Part shown: positions 43,992 to 52,833 of the stretch, one piece after another | How positions within the stretch are numbered: the stretch's first letter is position 1 | Layout: each line of letters begins with the position of its first letter | Assembly: GCA_964517005.1 (NCBI GenBank) | Contig: CAZFAJ010000011.1 | Span: 1 to 52,833, forward strand | From: CAYVBJ01 sp964517005 | GTDB taxonomy: Bacteria; Bacteroidota; Rhodothermia; Balneolales; Balneolaceae | Length of the DNA stretch: 52,833 nucleotides | Reading direction: 5' to 3' | The notes under the pieces: model-generated | What the model was told of the DNA's origin: nothing | Database searches by the model: none | Seen by the model: only the letters and a program-made list of their open reading frames with translations | Translations under genes and position numbers: made by a program

Positions 43992-45722
43992 ATGAACCTG
44001 AATGATTTTGAACAGCACATCGATTTTACAATCCTGGGCAGAGGTAAAGATTATTTTATTAATGGCGCTGTTTCTGATCCGGAAGAGATTGAACCGGGCC
44101 ACTGGTTTGCATCTGTGTACGGTTCCGACGTTTATTCGGCAGGAATTGTACTGGATCCGGATGATCAGGAGATACTGGACTGGCACTGCAGCTGCCCTTA
44201 CGATCATGGCCCGGTGTGTAAACATGTGGTGGCACTTTTGTACACCCTTTCCGAAAATGCAATAGAGAATGGAAACCGGACTGTGAATAACAAAGCCGGA
44301 TCGTCGAAACCGGCCAATTTTCAGGAAATTATAGATGGGGTTTCAAAAGAAGAACTATGGAAATTTATTCAGGAGGGAATGAAAGCCGACCCGCAGTTAA
44401 AAAACCGGTTTCTTGTCCATTTTGCAGAACATGCCACGGGGAAAGATCCGCAAAGAAAATACCGGACACTCATTAAGGGTTGTTACAATCAGGCCCTTCA
44501 ACGCTCTGGATACGATTATATCGACTACTATTCCGCCGCGATATTTACCCGCCCGCTTTATGAACTAAATGAAAAAGCGGACCAACTTCTTGCATTGGAA
44601 AATATTCAGGAAAGCCTGGCGATTTGCAAATCCCTGATTGAAGAGGTGTCAGGCGTGATTGACACGATTGATGATTCGGATGGAGGCGCAGGTAATGTGA
44701 TAACATTTTCGTTTGATACATTATCCAAGATGATTGCTGAAGCCGGTTTTAATGAAAAGGAGGAGTTGTTTGACTGGTGTCTGCAGGAATATTCAAAAAC
44801 CAAATATGGTGATTTCGGATTCGAACATCATTTTCTTGAACTGATGCCGGGCCTTGTAGTTAATCCTGAGCAGGAAGAGCGCTTTCTCAATTTGATTGAT
44901 AAGAAAGTAGATATAGTAAATGCATCGAATTATTCTGAATATGGAATAAAGATGCTTGTGCGGGCGAAAGTCGATTATTTTAAACGCAGCGGTAGGGATA
45001 AAGAAGCCGAAGAGCTTATCAACCGGTACAGCCATATTGCAGAATTTCGAGAGATGCAGGTTGAGATAGCTTTGGAATCTGGGAATACAGACCTGGCGAA
45101 AGAGCTTTGCCTGGAAGGAGTTGATATTGGAAAAAAGGAGAAACATTTCGGAAACATAAACCGCTGGTATGAATGGCTTTTCGAAATTGCAAAAAATCAG
45201 GAAGATATTTCAGAAATTCGCAAGTATGCTGAAATTTTGTTATTTAAGAATCACTTCAATATGGTGTGGTACCGGCAATTGAAAGCGAGCTGGCCTTCCG
45301 GGAAATGGACAGAAAAATGTGAAGAGATCATTGACAGAATTAAGGGGAATGACATGGAATGGTGGAGATGGCGTTCAGATTCACTTGCCGAAATTTATAT
45401 TGAAGAAGGTTATTCGGAACGCCTGTTGAGATTAGCCCGCCTCAACTCAAATGATATCCGGTTTATCAGACAGTATGCCGGCCATCTGGCGGACGATTAC
45501 CCCGAAGAAATCCTTACGTTTTATGAAAATGCAATCAAAAGTTTTGCCGAACAGACGGGACGAAAGTATTACAGAGAAGCATCAAGATATCTTAAAGAGA
45601 TGTCAGAATTGGAGGGTGGAAATGATAAAGCTTGCCTTTTGTGCAAAGAGTTGCTGCAAACATATAACAACCGTCCGGCTATGAAAGATGAATTCCGGAA
45701 GAAGTTTCCGGGATGGGTATAA
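43992..45722 (+). CDS. SWIM zinc-finger protein with helical repeats
   Basis: A 576-residue protein. The SWIM zinc finger is near residues 55-75: W-H-C-S-C-P-Y-D-H-G-P-V-C-K-H, giving C-x-C...C-x-H ligands. The rest is helical, with TPR-like repeats (about 200-560: AKVDYFKRSGRDKEAEELI, MQVEIALESGNTDLAKELC). There is no helicase domain, unlike the SWIM-Snf2 proteins with which this finger often occurs. It may bind DNA or proteins; its role is unknown. Confidence 0.8.
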   Translation: MNLNDFEQHIDFTILGRGKDYFINGAVSDPEEIEPGHWFASVYGSDVYSAGIVLDPDDQEILDWHCSCPYDHGPVCKHVVALLYTLSENAIENGNRTVNNKAGSSKPANFQEIIDGVSKEELWKFIQEGMKADPQLKNRFLVHFAEHATGKDPQRKYRTLIKGCYNQALQRSGYDYIDYYSAAIFTRPLYELNEKADQLLALENIQESLAICKSLIEEVSGVIDTIDDSDGGAGNVITFSFDTLSKMIAEAGFNEKEELFDWCLQEYSKTKYGDFGFEHHFLELMPGLVVNPEQEERFLNLIDKKVDIVNASNYSEYGIKMLVRAKVDYFKRSGRDKEAEELINRYSHIAEFREMQVEIALESGNTDLAKELCLEGVDIGKKEKHFGNINRWYEWLFEIAKNQEDISEIRKYAEILLFKNHFNMVWYRQLKASWPSGKWTEKCEEIIDRIKGNDMEWWRWRSDSLAEIYIEEGYSERLLRLARLNSNDIRFIRQYAGHLADDYPEEILTFYENAIKSFAEQTGRKYYREASRYLKEMSELEGGNDKACLLCKELLQTYNNRPAMKDEFRKKFPGWV

Positions 45723-45827
45723 AATTTTATACTTGTTTTGATATGAAAACAATTCTTGCATAATATTGTCTTGATCTCACAACAATATGCGGTATTAATA
45801 ATTTTTGGCCTTATCTGTTATATAAAA

Positions 45828-45860
45828 GACCTGACAGGTTTTTGTGAAACCTGTCAGGTC
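45828..45860 (-). terminator. Perfect 14-bp hairpin, probable terminator
   Basis: GACCTGACAGGTTT (45828-45841) pairs exactly with 45847-45860 across a 5-base loop. On the minus strand it is followed by TTTTAT, so it should stop transcription from the FAS1 lipoprotein gene; on the plus strand a T tract is lacking. The AACCTGTCAGGT motif recurs widely in Bacteroidota, so it may also be a dispersed repeat. Confidence 0.7.
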
Positions 45861-45943
45861 TCGCTTCAAAACAATAAATTTATCTTGTTCCGGCTTTGAT
45901 TAGATTTCAACCGGCTTAAATTAATAAGATACCGGATGATGTT

Positions 45944-47662
45944 TTACGGTATTAAAACGCCATCAATCAGGTGGATTACACCATTGGTGCCTTCGAGATC
46001 TACTGTAATGACATTTGTTCCATTCACGGTGACTGATCCGCTGTCATTTACAATTGTAACATTTTCGCCATTAACCGTTCCAATTTCAGTAGTTCCTTCT
46101 GGAATGTCGCTGCTCGTAATGAGGTCTGGAATTACGTGAAATGTAAGCACATCAGATACTTCTTCATCAGACAATCCTTCCAGGGTATCCGAAATCTCAT
46201 CAAAAGCACCATTTACGGGAGCAAAGATGGTAAATGGTCCATCATCCGAAAGTGTACCGGCTAAATCAGCAGCAATCACCAAATCTACCAGCGTTGTGAG
46301 ATTAAAGTTCTTTTGTGCAATTTCGACTACGTTTAAAAATCGATTTGGCAGAAGTACCTGGTCTATTGCATGAATGGTACCATTTGAAGCATCAATATCG
46401 GCAGCAACTACATTTGAACTGCCATTAACAGTTACACCACCATTCACTGTTATAAAAAGGGCTTCTTCACTGAGTGCATCTGGTGCTTGTTGCTCTTCAA
46501 GATCTCCGGATTTAATGTCTGCACCAATGACATGATAAAGAAGTATTTCTTGAAGATCTTCTATTGAAAGGCTTTCCAAAAGACCATCAGGCAGTGCGGC
46601 AAATGCATCATCCGTTGGAGCAAAAACGGTAAATGGCCCTTCTTCCTGTAATGCGTCTGCAAGATCTGCATCTACAACAGCGTTTACAAGGGTATTGAAA
46701 TCAAACCGTTTGATTGCATTATCAACGACTGTGCCAAACTCATCGGGCAACAGAACACTGTCTACAGCATGAATCACCCCGTTTGTTGCTTCAATATCGG
46801 CTGCAACTACGTTGCTTTTTCCATTAATGTTTACAGAACCGTTATCGGCAGAGATATAAAGTTCTTCACCATTCAGGGAAGCGGGGTTTTGCTGAGGTGC
46901 AAGGTCTCCGGCAAAAACCTCAGCTTCAAGGACATGATAAGTAAGAATTTGAGTCAATTGATCTGCTGTCAAGCTCTCTAATGTACCCTCGGGAAGAGCT
47001 TCGAATGCATCATCGTTAGGTGCAAATACGGTAAATGGTTCAAGAAATTGAAGCGTGGTTTTTAAACCTGTTGCTTCTACGGCCCCGAGAAGCGTTTCAA
47101 AGCCACCGGCTTCTTCGGCAACATCAATAATATTTGTTTCTCCCAGTGCCTTTCGAATTTCGGATGGTAGTAACACCTGATCGATGCCGTGCACAACGCC
47201 ATTATCTGCGGTTAGGTCGGCTGCTACAACTTCAGCATCTCCATTTACAAAGACACCTCCATTTGATTGCAGTAAAAGCAGCTCTCCCTGAACGGACTCA
47301 ACATCTGTTTGCGATGGTATACTTCCCGAAAGTGTGGTACCAGCTACGAGATGATATCTAAGAATTAATTCAATCTGATCGTCTGTAAGGCTGTTGAATA
47401 CATCAGAAGGAATAGCTTCAAAAGCAGCATTTGTTGGGGCAAAAACTGTCAGCTCGACGTTTTGCAGATCAGAAAGCAAGTTATCCGGAACGATAGAAAC
47501 CAGTGTGCTGAAATTGTCATCACTAGTCAAGACATCTGCAAGTGTTTGAGGATCCGGTTCATTTGAGCTTACGGGGTCATCATCACCACAAGCCTTTACA
47601 AAAAGCAGGCCAAGGGCTACTAATGCGATTAATATGTAATTAGAATTTAAAAAGTTTTTCAT
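45944..47662 (-). CDS. Lipoprotein with four fasciclin (FAS1) domains
   Basis: A 572-residue surface lipoprotein. The N-terminal signal carries the lipobox V-K-A-C (Cys about residue 26), then an acidic linker with G-D-D-D. Four tandem FAS1 domains follow, each with an F-T-V/I-F-A-P segment and each ending in a variant of NGVIHAIDQVLLP (about residues 165, 305, 440 and 570). FAS1 tandem repeats are adhesion modules. It lies 205 bases downstream of the TonB receptor on the same strand. Confidence 0.92.
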   Translation of the reverse strand: MKNFLNSNYILIALVALGLLFVKACGDDDPVSSNEPDPQTLADVLTSDDNFSTLVSIVPDNLLSDLQNVELTVFAPTNAAFEAIPSDVFNSLTDDQIELILRYHLVAGTTLSGSIPSQTDVESVQGELLLLQSNGGVFVNGDAEVVAADLTADNGVVHGIDQVLLPSEIRKALGETNIIDVAEEAGGFETLLGAVEATGLKTTLQFLEPFTVFAPNDDAFEALPEGTLESLTADQLTQILTYHVLEAEVFAGDLAPQQNPASLNGEELYISADNGSVNINGKSNVVAADIEATNGVIHAVDSVLLPDEFGTVVDNAIKRFDFNTLVNAVVDADLADALQEEGPFTVFAPTDDAFAALPDGLLESLSIEDLQEILLYHVIGADIKSGDLEEQQAPDALSEEALFITVNGGVTVNGSSNVVAADIDASNGTIHAIDQVLLPNRFLNVVEIAQKNFNLTTLVDLVIAADLAGTLSDDGPFTIFAPVNGAFDEISDTLEGLSDEEVSDVLTFHVIPDLITSSDIPEGTTEIGTVNGENVTIVNDSGSVTVNGTNVITVDLEGTNGVIHLIDGVLIP

Positions 47663-47867
47663 CTGTATAACCTCTGTTTATTTGTTCATTCGTTTTCTTT
47701 TGTGTTTACTATAATAACACATGAGAATCCGGAGGTGACTAGTGTCTTGTCATCTTCAATACAACGTTTGAGCGAAGAAAGTCATCGGAAGAGTTTTATT
47801 GAAAAGTCAAGCATTTTTGTATTCTTGCGCTGTTTTAGGGTTTACTCATCCGATGATTAGATATCGG

Positions 47868-50642
47868 TTAAAAACCAATCTGAACGCTCACGGATGGGGT
47901 AAATCCAGGCATACTTCTATCTCTGATCTCAAATTCTCTTTCTGAAATTTCGGTTGCAGAAAATTCTGCCTCTCTTGAGGGTACCAGGGTTTGATCGATT
48001 ATATTTTGTAAATTCAATAGATTGACAAGATCTAATCGTATTTCAGCGTTCATTCCACCCGTCGGAACCTGATATATGAACCCTATGTCAAGTTGGTGAA
48101 AGGGCTTCAGCCGGTCATTTTCAGGTGTTAAAAAATCGCGGTTTCCTGCTGAGTTAAAATTGTGCAAAACAAGAAAATCGTAATAAGCTTGTCTAAATCC
48201 CCAGGTACGTCCAAAAATGCTCTGCCATTTGGTAATTACTGATAATCCCGGAGTGATACTGCCAAGTACCCGCGCCTGTATACGATGAGGCTCATTCCAC
48301 GGCGCAGGCAGAACCCTTCCAAATTGTGATTCGTAATTTATCCTGGAAATGCTAAAATCGTACCCAAGTAGTAGCTGAAGATTCATATCCATCAAAATCT
48401 TTTGATACCTGAATCCGCCACCATAAGCATTCACGTCTGTCAGTTCTGCAAAAGATTCGATACCCGTGCGGCCCGCTCCGCCCACTATAAGGTTTCTATA
48501 TGAAGTTATATAAGCTGAAGGCTGCCTTTTAACGTATCCTTCAATCCTGATAGAAGTTCCATCATCTGGCTCAATTAGGAAATCCACACTTGTATTGTAT
48601 GATACCGGTTGCTCTATCGTATTGGTGTGAGACCATATCGAAAAAGAAGGAACGAGCGAACTTGGACCTACATTTGTTATATCAAATCTGTTAATGAATT
48701 GCCTGAATACACCTCCTGAAAGTTTCAAAGACCAATATCCGATGGATGTATTTGATCGATCGTACTGAATAGCTGCTCTCGGTTCAGTATATACTTTTTT
48801 ACCTGAACCAAACATGGTAAACCGGGATCCCCCTGTAATCCTGAAATTTTGAGTAAGCCTCCATTCCGAATCAATATAGCTGCTGTATATAAAACTGTTT
48901 TGGTCATTTACAGATGGAAGGAAAAATAGCCCTTCCAAATCAAAAAACGACTCAACATTATCAATTTTGATACCCCCTTTAAGTGATATTTTGGGACTAA
49001 ATGAATAACTCAGATCAGTTTTCAGGGTTAAATGCCGTATTTCATTTCTGCCGGTTTGAGAACCGGATTCATTATTTCTGCCTGATAACAATTGTAGTTC
49101 TTCATCAGTTGATTCAGTTCTGTTTCCGGTAATAGCCGAAATCTGGTCTCCGTCCAGCATGGCGAATTTGTGATGCAGTTGGTTGAAGCTGAAATTTAAT
49201 TTTGTCGAGACATCCAGACGGGGAGTTGCCGCCCAGTTGTACTGAATTTGCGAGATAAAATTATCCGAGTCGTAGGTTTCTGCAGCGAACATTCGATTAT
49301 TTTCGGGAAATTGAATCCCTGTGGCAAGCAGGTCCGTTTCAACAAAATTGTTCCCCTGGTATATCGAAAAAGACAGGTCGCGGTAATCATCTATGACGTA
49401 GATTCCCGCCAAATGTAAATCGTGAAATCGTATATTCGTCTGGTTAGATGCTCTTTCAAATAAAGGTGTCTGTTCGTTTGCAGATGCAAGAATATTGAAG
49501 GTTAATGGATCTACAAATTGCCAATCCTGAATGGTTTTGGAAAGCGCCGGATATTGAAACAAATTCCAAAAGCTGGATCTCAGAGCACCTATCAAACGAA
49601 ATGCAGAATTATCGCTGCCAATAGTAAAACGGGCATTTGAATTTACCGGATCAGCCTGGAGAATACCCTGATTACCTCTTCTGTTATTTACATCATGACT
49701 CAAATTGATTTTACCTGAAATATGACTGCCTGATTGCACGCCAAAACCTGCTTTCTCGACGGTTATTCTTCCTAATGCATGCGGGCTAAATGCGCTGTAA
49801 AGCTGACCAAAGCTGTTTGGATTATAGACGGGAACCCCATCCAGGAATATTCGATGGTCACTGCTCTGGCCGCCCTGAAGGTGTATATCCGTAATTGGCA
49901 AACCGTATTGCACGCCACTAAAAAGATTTAGGGCGTGAATAGCATCTTGAGATACGGATCCGGCTCCCCAGTCAGTCTGAATCTGTCCGGTAAGTTCATT
50001 GTCATGATTAATCGGCATCAGCGGCTGGTGCGTGGAAATCACTATCGGAGAAATATCAATTCTTTTTGATTGCAGAGCTACCTGTTTCGGCTGATCTTCA
50101 TCAGGTGAAATCTTGACGGTTTTTTTTACCGGTTGGTAGCCCGTGTAGGAAAATATAATATCGTAAGTACCCGTTTTTAATTTTCCCAAACTAAAATAGC
50201 CATTTTTATTACTGCTCGTGCCACCGCTGGCATCGGCAAGCATTACAGAAGCTCCAGGTAGTGCCTCTCCGGTTTGTGCGTCAAAAATTTTACCGGCAAA
50301 GGTTCCGAATTCAGGCGACAGCTTAGTTGATTTTATGATTATGTAAGTGCCGGATGATAGCGTAATATAATCCAAATCGCTTCCATTTAGTACTGTGGAT
50401 AAGATTTCATCGACTGTTTTATTCCGTATTCGCTTGTAAATGTTAAAATCATCAAATATGGCTGGATCAAATATGATATTGGCTTTGGTTGAATTGGATA
50501 TTGTTTTTAATGCATCGAACAATTCAATTCCCGAAAATTCGAAGGAAAATTTTTCCGGGCCCGAATCCTGTGCAAGCAGGATAGGCTGATATACAAATCC
50601 AGCTATCAAAAACAAAATCGCTTGAGCAAATGCTTTTCTCAT
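47868..50642 (-). CDS. TonB-dependent receptor with N-terminal STN domain
   Basis: A 924-residue outer-membrane receptor. After the signal peptide comes an STN (secretin/TonB N-terminal) domain (about 30-105), which in FecA-type receptors signals to FecR; then a carboxypeptidase-regulatory-like domain (about 112-195: GKIFDAQTGEALPGASVMLAD); then the plug with LQGGQSSDHRIFLDGVPVYNP; and a 22-strand barrel ending VSVQIGF. No SusD partner follows. Transport is driven by TonB; the ligand is unknown. Third gene of a sigma-FecR-receptor set. Confidence 0.92.
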   Translation of the reverse strand: MRKAFAQAILFLIAGFVYQPILLAQDSGPEKFSFEFSGIELFDALKTISNSTKANIIFDPAIFDDFNIYKRIRNKTVDEILSTVLNGSDLDYITLSSGTYIIIKSTKLSPEFGTFAGKIFDAQTGEALPGASVMLADASGGTSSNKNGYFSLGKLKTGTYDIIFSYTGYQPVKKTVKISPDEDQPKQVALQSKRIDISPIVISTHQPLMPINHDNELTGQIQTDWGAGSVSQDAIHALNLFSGVQYGLPITDIHLQGGQSSDHRIFLDGVPVYNPNSFGQLYSAFSPHALGRITVEKAGFGVQSGSHISGKINLSHDVNNRRGNQGILQADPVNSNARFTIGSDNSAFRLIGALRSSFWNLFQYPALSKTIQDWQFVDPLTFNILASANEQTPLFERASNQTNIRFHDLHLAGIYVIDDYRDLSFSIYQGNNFVETDLLATGIQFPENNRMFAAETYDSDNFISQIQYNWAATPRLDVSTKLNFSFNQLHHKFAMLDGDQISAITGNRTESTDEELQLLSGRNNESGSQTGRNEIRHLTLKTDLSYSFSPKISLKGGIKIDNVESFFDLEGLFFLPSVNDQNSFIYSSYIDSEWRLTQNFRITGGSRFTMFGSGKKVYTEPRAAIQYDRSNTSIGYWSLKLSGGVFRQFINRFDITNVGPSSLVPSFSIWSHTNTIEQPVSYNTSVDFLIEPDDGTSIRIEGYVKRQPSAYITSYRNLIVGGAGRTGIESFAELTDVNAYGGGFRYQKILMDMNLQLLLGYDFSISRINYESQFGRVLPAPWNEPHRIQARVLGSITPGLSVITKWQSIFGRTWGFRQAYYDFLVLHNFNSAGNRDFLTPENDRLKPFHQLDIGFIYQVPTGGMNAEIRLDLVNLLNLQNIIDQTLVPSREAEFSATEISEREFEIRDRSMPGFTPSVSVQIGF

Positions 50643-50663
50643 CAGAAGTAAACTGATTTTCTT

Positions 50664-51653
50664 TTAACGGTTATTGGTTTCATTAAATACGACATACCCA
50701 TTTGCTGTTTCTCTGTAATTCAGCCCTTTTACTGTTGTTATATCATCAAGTAACATTTCTACATTTTTTGGGCTGCTGTAAAAAGTTGTAAGTATTTCGT
50801 TGCCGATTTGCTCATTATTTATTTCAATATTTACATCAAATTTTCTTTCGATCTCATTAAAAATTATCCGGAGTGGCTGACCGATAAATGAAAGTTTATT
50901 TTCTTTCCAGGCAATAATATCTTTTAAGTCAACGATATCCGGATTCGTGGGCTTCTGTTCACCATGGTGCCAGCTGCTGGTTAATCCTTCCGTCAATTCT
51001 ACTCTTTTTAAATTATTTGAAACCGGGTAAAAATATACTGTGCCGGATGCCACTGTTACTACGACAGCAGAATCAGGATCGTTGCGCCATGAACGTACAT
51101 TAAATTCAGTTCCTGTCACTTCAACAATAGCCCCGTTCGTTTTCACAATAAACATATTGTCTGAAGGTTTTACCTCGAAATAAGCTTCACCACTGAATTT
51201 AATGTTTCTATTCATAATTCCGAATAAACGATCATATTTGATTTTTGAGCCGCTATTCATTATTACACTGCTTCCGTCAGGCAGCTCAATAGTAGCTGTT
51301 TCACCAAATGGCACAACATTGATAACAGGTATCAACAAGTAACTAATTCCCACGGCAACTATTATTATAGCAGCAGCCAGATAAAACCGAAACTTTCTTC
51401 TTGCAATTGTTCTTAGATTATCTTTGGACAGTGTACTTGCCGGCGTTTCGTGCTTGGCTAATCCAAGTTTATTTTTTACAGAATCGAGTATTAATTCTGT
51501 TTCCGAATTTGTCACCGTAATTTCTTCCGTTTCCAAACTATTGGTATCCTCACTTAACTTTTCAAAATCCAGTTCTTTACCAGATAGTTCTTTAAAAAGC
51601 TTTATTAGCTCTTTTCTTTCATTTAGATGATAATTTGATATTTTTTTGCTCAT
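50664..51653 (-). CDS. FecR-family anti-sigma/sigma regulator
   Basis: A 329-residue inner-membrane protein. The N-terminal cytoplasmic segment (1-110) is followed by one membrane helix (YLAAAIIIVAVGISYLLIPV, about 112-131). The periplasmic FecR domain carries A-T-I-E-L-P-D-G-S-S-V and F-S-G-E-A-Y-F-E-V, and the tail is DUF4974-like (about 255-325). Family role: it relays the signal from the receptor STN domain to the sigma factor. Starts 4 bases after the sigma stop. Confidence 0.92.
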   Translation of the reverse strand: MSKKISNYHLNERKELIKLFKELSGKELDFEKLSEDTNSLETEEITVTNSETELILDSVKNKLGLAKHETPASTLSKDNLRTIARRKFRFYLAAAIIIVAVGISYLLIPVINVVPFGETATIELPDGSSVIMNSGSKIKYDRLFGIMNRNIKFSGEAYFEVKPSDNMFIVKTNGAIVEVTGTEFNVRSWRNDPDSAVVVTVASGTVYFYPVSNNLKRVELTEGLTSSWHHGEQKPTNPDIVDLKDIIAWKENKLSFIGQPLRIIFNEIERKFDVNIEINNEQIGNEILTTFYSSPKNVEMLLDDITTVKGLNYRETANGYVVFNETNNR

Positions 51654-51657
51654 CGCA

Positions 51658-52218
51658 TCACAGTTTTATTTTGGTATCTTCATCGTGATATTGTTTTAAA
51701 TTTTTCATTGCCTGAACAATATGATTGTTAACAGTTCTTTTCGAAATATCCAGGATTTCTGCAATTTCTTTATGGCTTAATCCTTCGAAACGGCTCATTT
51801 TCAGTACCTCCATTTGCCTTTCCGGTAATTTACGGATCCAGTCCCTCACCATGTTCATCCGTTTATTTTTAAGTAACTTATTGGATTGATCAAAATTTGA
51901 GTTTTCATCAGCCATGAGGTCTTTTGGTTCAAGTCCGTTAATAACCCGCGCTTCGTCTCTGATATGATTTAAAGATAAATTTCGAACCGCTCTAAACAGA
52001 TACGTTTTTATTGACTGGTTCCGTGATAGATCATCTCGAATTTGCCATACATTAATGAATGTCTCCTGTACGATATCGCTTGCTGCCGATTTATCTTTTA
52101 CATATTTATTTGAAAATTTTACTAAGGGTGCATACAGCATACGAAAAAGATCTTCAAAGGCTTTCTCATCAGAATCGATTATTTGGTTTGTTAAGTTTAA
52201 AAAAACTTCAGTGGACAT
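51658..52218 (-). CDS. ECF RNA polymerase sigma factor (FecI-like)
   Basis: A 186-residue sigma-70 ECF factor of the Bacteroidota type. Region 2 (FEDLFRMLYAPLVKFSNKYVKDKSAASDIVQETFINVWQIRDDL) and region 4 with helix-turn-helix (LPERQMEVLKMSRFEGLSHKEIAEILDISKRTVNNHI) are complete. It leads the operon and should activate the receptor set. Its own promoter is not apparent by eye. Confidence 0.94.
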   Translation of the reverse strand: MSTEVFLNLTNQIIDSDEKAFEDLFRMLYAPLVKFSNKYVKDKSAASDIVQETFINVWQIRDDLSRNQSIKTYLFRAVRNLSLNHIRDEARVINGLEPKDLMADENSNFDQSNKLLKNKRMNMVRDWIRKLPERQMEVLKMSRFEGLSHKEIAEILDISKRTVNNHIVQAMKNLKQYHDEDTKIKL

Positions 52219-52296
52219 AGCTGCTTATCTATTATTACATTTAATAAACACATGAAAAGGTGAGTATGACTAACAGATCTTTAAATTGATCTTAAA

Positions 52297-52565
52297 TAGG
52301 GCTTCCTCATGCCAAATCTAAATTATTTAATTTCAATAGGTTATAGGTTATTTTTAGAGTTTTTAATGCAAGTTTTTTGTACCCTTTTAGCAAATAATTT
52401 TGCATAGGATAAAATATACATTTCAGTATCAGACTCAATTTGAGGATTTTTCGAATCTATGCCAACTCTACGATACATCTGAGACCTGGATTACGGCTAC
52501 CCTATTTGAATTAAACCTTTCTGCCTTCGCCGCCCGCTTTGGCGTGACCTTTTGAGGAAGCCCTA
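52297..52565. mobile_element. Internally deleted IS5-like element with 13-bp terminal inverted repeats
   Basis: TAGGGCTTCCTCA (52297-52309) is the exact reverse complement of 52553-52565. Between 52475 and 52555 the plus strand encodes T-S-E-T-W-I-T-A-T-L-F-E-L-N-L followed by a stop, the usual C-terminal end of an IS5-family transposase. The rest of the gene is missing. The flanks TA and TA could be a 2-bp target duplication, as in the IS427 group, though the outermost base pairs make this ambiguous. The first 140 bases resemble 22845-22980. Confidence 0.65.
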
Positions 52566-52572
52566 AAATAAC

Positions 52573-52594
52573 AAAGCCCCGACATCGGGGCTTT
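52573..52594. terminator. GC-rich perfect hairpin, probable terminator
   Basis: AAAGCCCCGA (52573-52582) pairs exactly with TCGGGGCTTT (52585-52594). Either direction is possible; it may serve the partial leftward gene that enters the window from the right. Confidence 0.65.
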
Positions 52595-52699
52595 CTCTGA
52601 CTACTTTTTTCAAACGTTTTGGACAGATATAACACAAAAACGTCTCTACTTTAAAACATTACTTTTAAATACTAAAATTTCACTGTAAAAAGCAATAAC

Positions 52700-52833
52700 T
52701 TAGAAAGACATTTCGGACTTTTCCTTCGCCAATCGGTGAGGCGACATTCGCTCTTTATCCCGATGCACAGAATCCATAATTTGGAGACATGCCGGATTAT
52801 AAAACCATACAAAATCACTGTCAGAAGATTCAG
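52700..52833 (-). CDS. Possible C-terminal end of a gene cut by the window edge
   Basis: The minus strand is open from the window end to a TAA at 52700-52702, giving 44 residues (including VWFYNPACLQIMDSVHRDKE). Composition is protein-like, and a terminator-like hairpin follows about 105 bases downstream. I recognise no family; it could be chance. Confidence 0.28.
   Translation of the reverse strand, partial: ESSDSDFVWFYNPACLQIMDSVHRDKERMSPHRLAKEKSEMSF

Noticed and set aside
45828..45860. Possible CRISPR repeat
   Set aside because: Only one copy is present with no spacers; it is a simple perfect hairpin that fits a terminator.

Overview
The window looks like a chromosomal piece of a Bacteroidota/Balneolota-type (Rhodothermia-like) bacterium. 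The grounds are gene content: a bL28-bL33-bL38 (DUF4295) ribosomal cluster, an ECF sigma / FecR (DUF4974) / STN-containing TonB-dependent receptor trio, WbqC, DUF2194 and zinc metalloprotease families common in that group, lipoproteins with early lipobox cysteines, and few Shine-Dalgarno sequences. The window starts inside hutH, holds one 100-N scaffold gap (7393-7492), and no tRNA, rRNA or CRISPR array was seen.

Layout. 1-10.6 kb is mostly housekeeping: partial hutH; a leftward comEC-xseB-queA run; a MarR regulator; leftward yqeY-cvpA-(gap)-tyrS; leftward rpmB-rpmG-bL38; then a flavin amine oxidase and a small coiled-coil protein. 10.6-23.3 kb is a genomic island: a tightly coupled rightward operon for a Pel-like exopolysaccharide, bounded by a 185-bp imperfect direct repeat. 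Each repeat copy carries the 3' ends of the coiled-coil gene and of phoH, which were evidently adjacent before the island arrived. The island's right end carries a decayed IS5-like element. 23.2-30.4 kb is housekeeping and metabolism: PhoH/PIN ATPase, SpoU methyltransferase, ALDH7-type aldehyde dehydrogenase, WbqC, NhaC, Pcm. 30.6-36.5 kb encodes exported proteins: a FAS1 protein, a zinc metalloprotease lipoprotein, a beta-lactamase-fold hydrolase and a small barrel protein. 36.7-40.1 kb is a mer-like metal operon without merA: Cys-rich protein, MerR, Cys-rich protein, MerF, HMA P-type ATPase. 40.5-45.7 kb is a loose set of accessory genes. 45.9-52.2 kb holds a four-FAS1 lipoprotein and a sigma/FecR/TonB-receptor system, followed by a second IS remnant.

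The most notable system is the Pel-like locus. It has two PelF-like glycosyltransferases, a PelG-like transporter with an extra N-terminal domain, a stand-alone PelA-type hydrolase lipoprotein, an unfamiliar large membrane protein, and one 1269-residue protein that appears to join PelA-type deacetylase, a TPR scaffold and a PelB-type outer-membrane barrel. No PelD-like c-di-GMP receptor was recognised. The fusion gene also contains a perfect 20-bp inverted repeat inside its coding sequence, and its stop codon lies within the presumed IS end.
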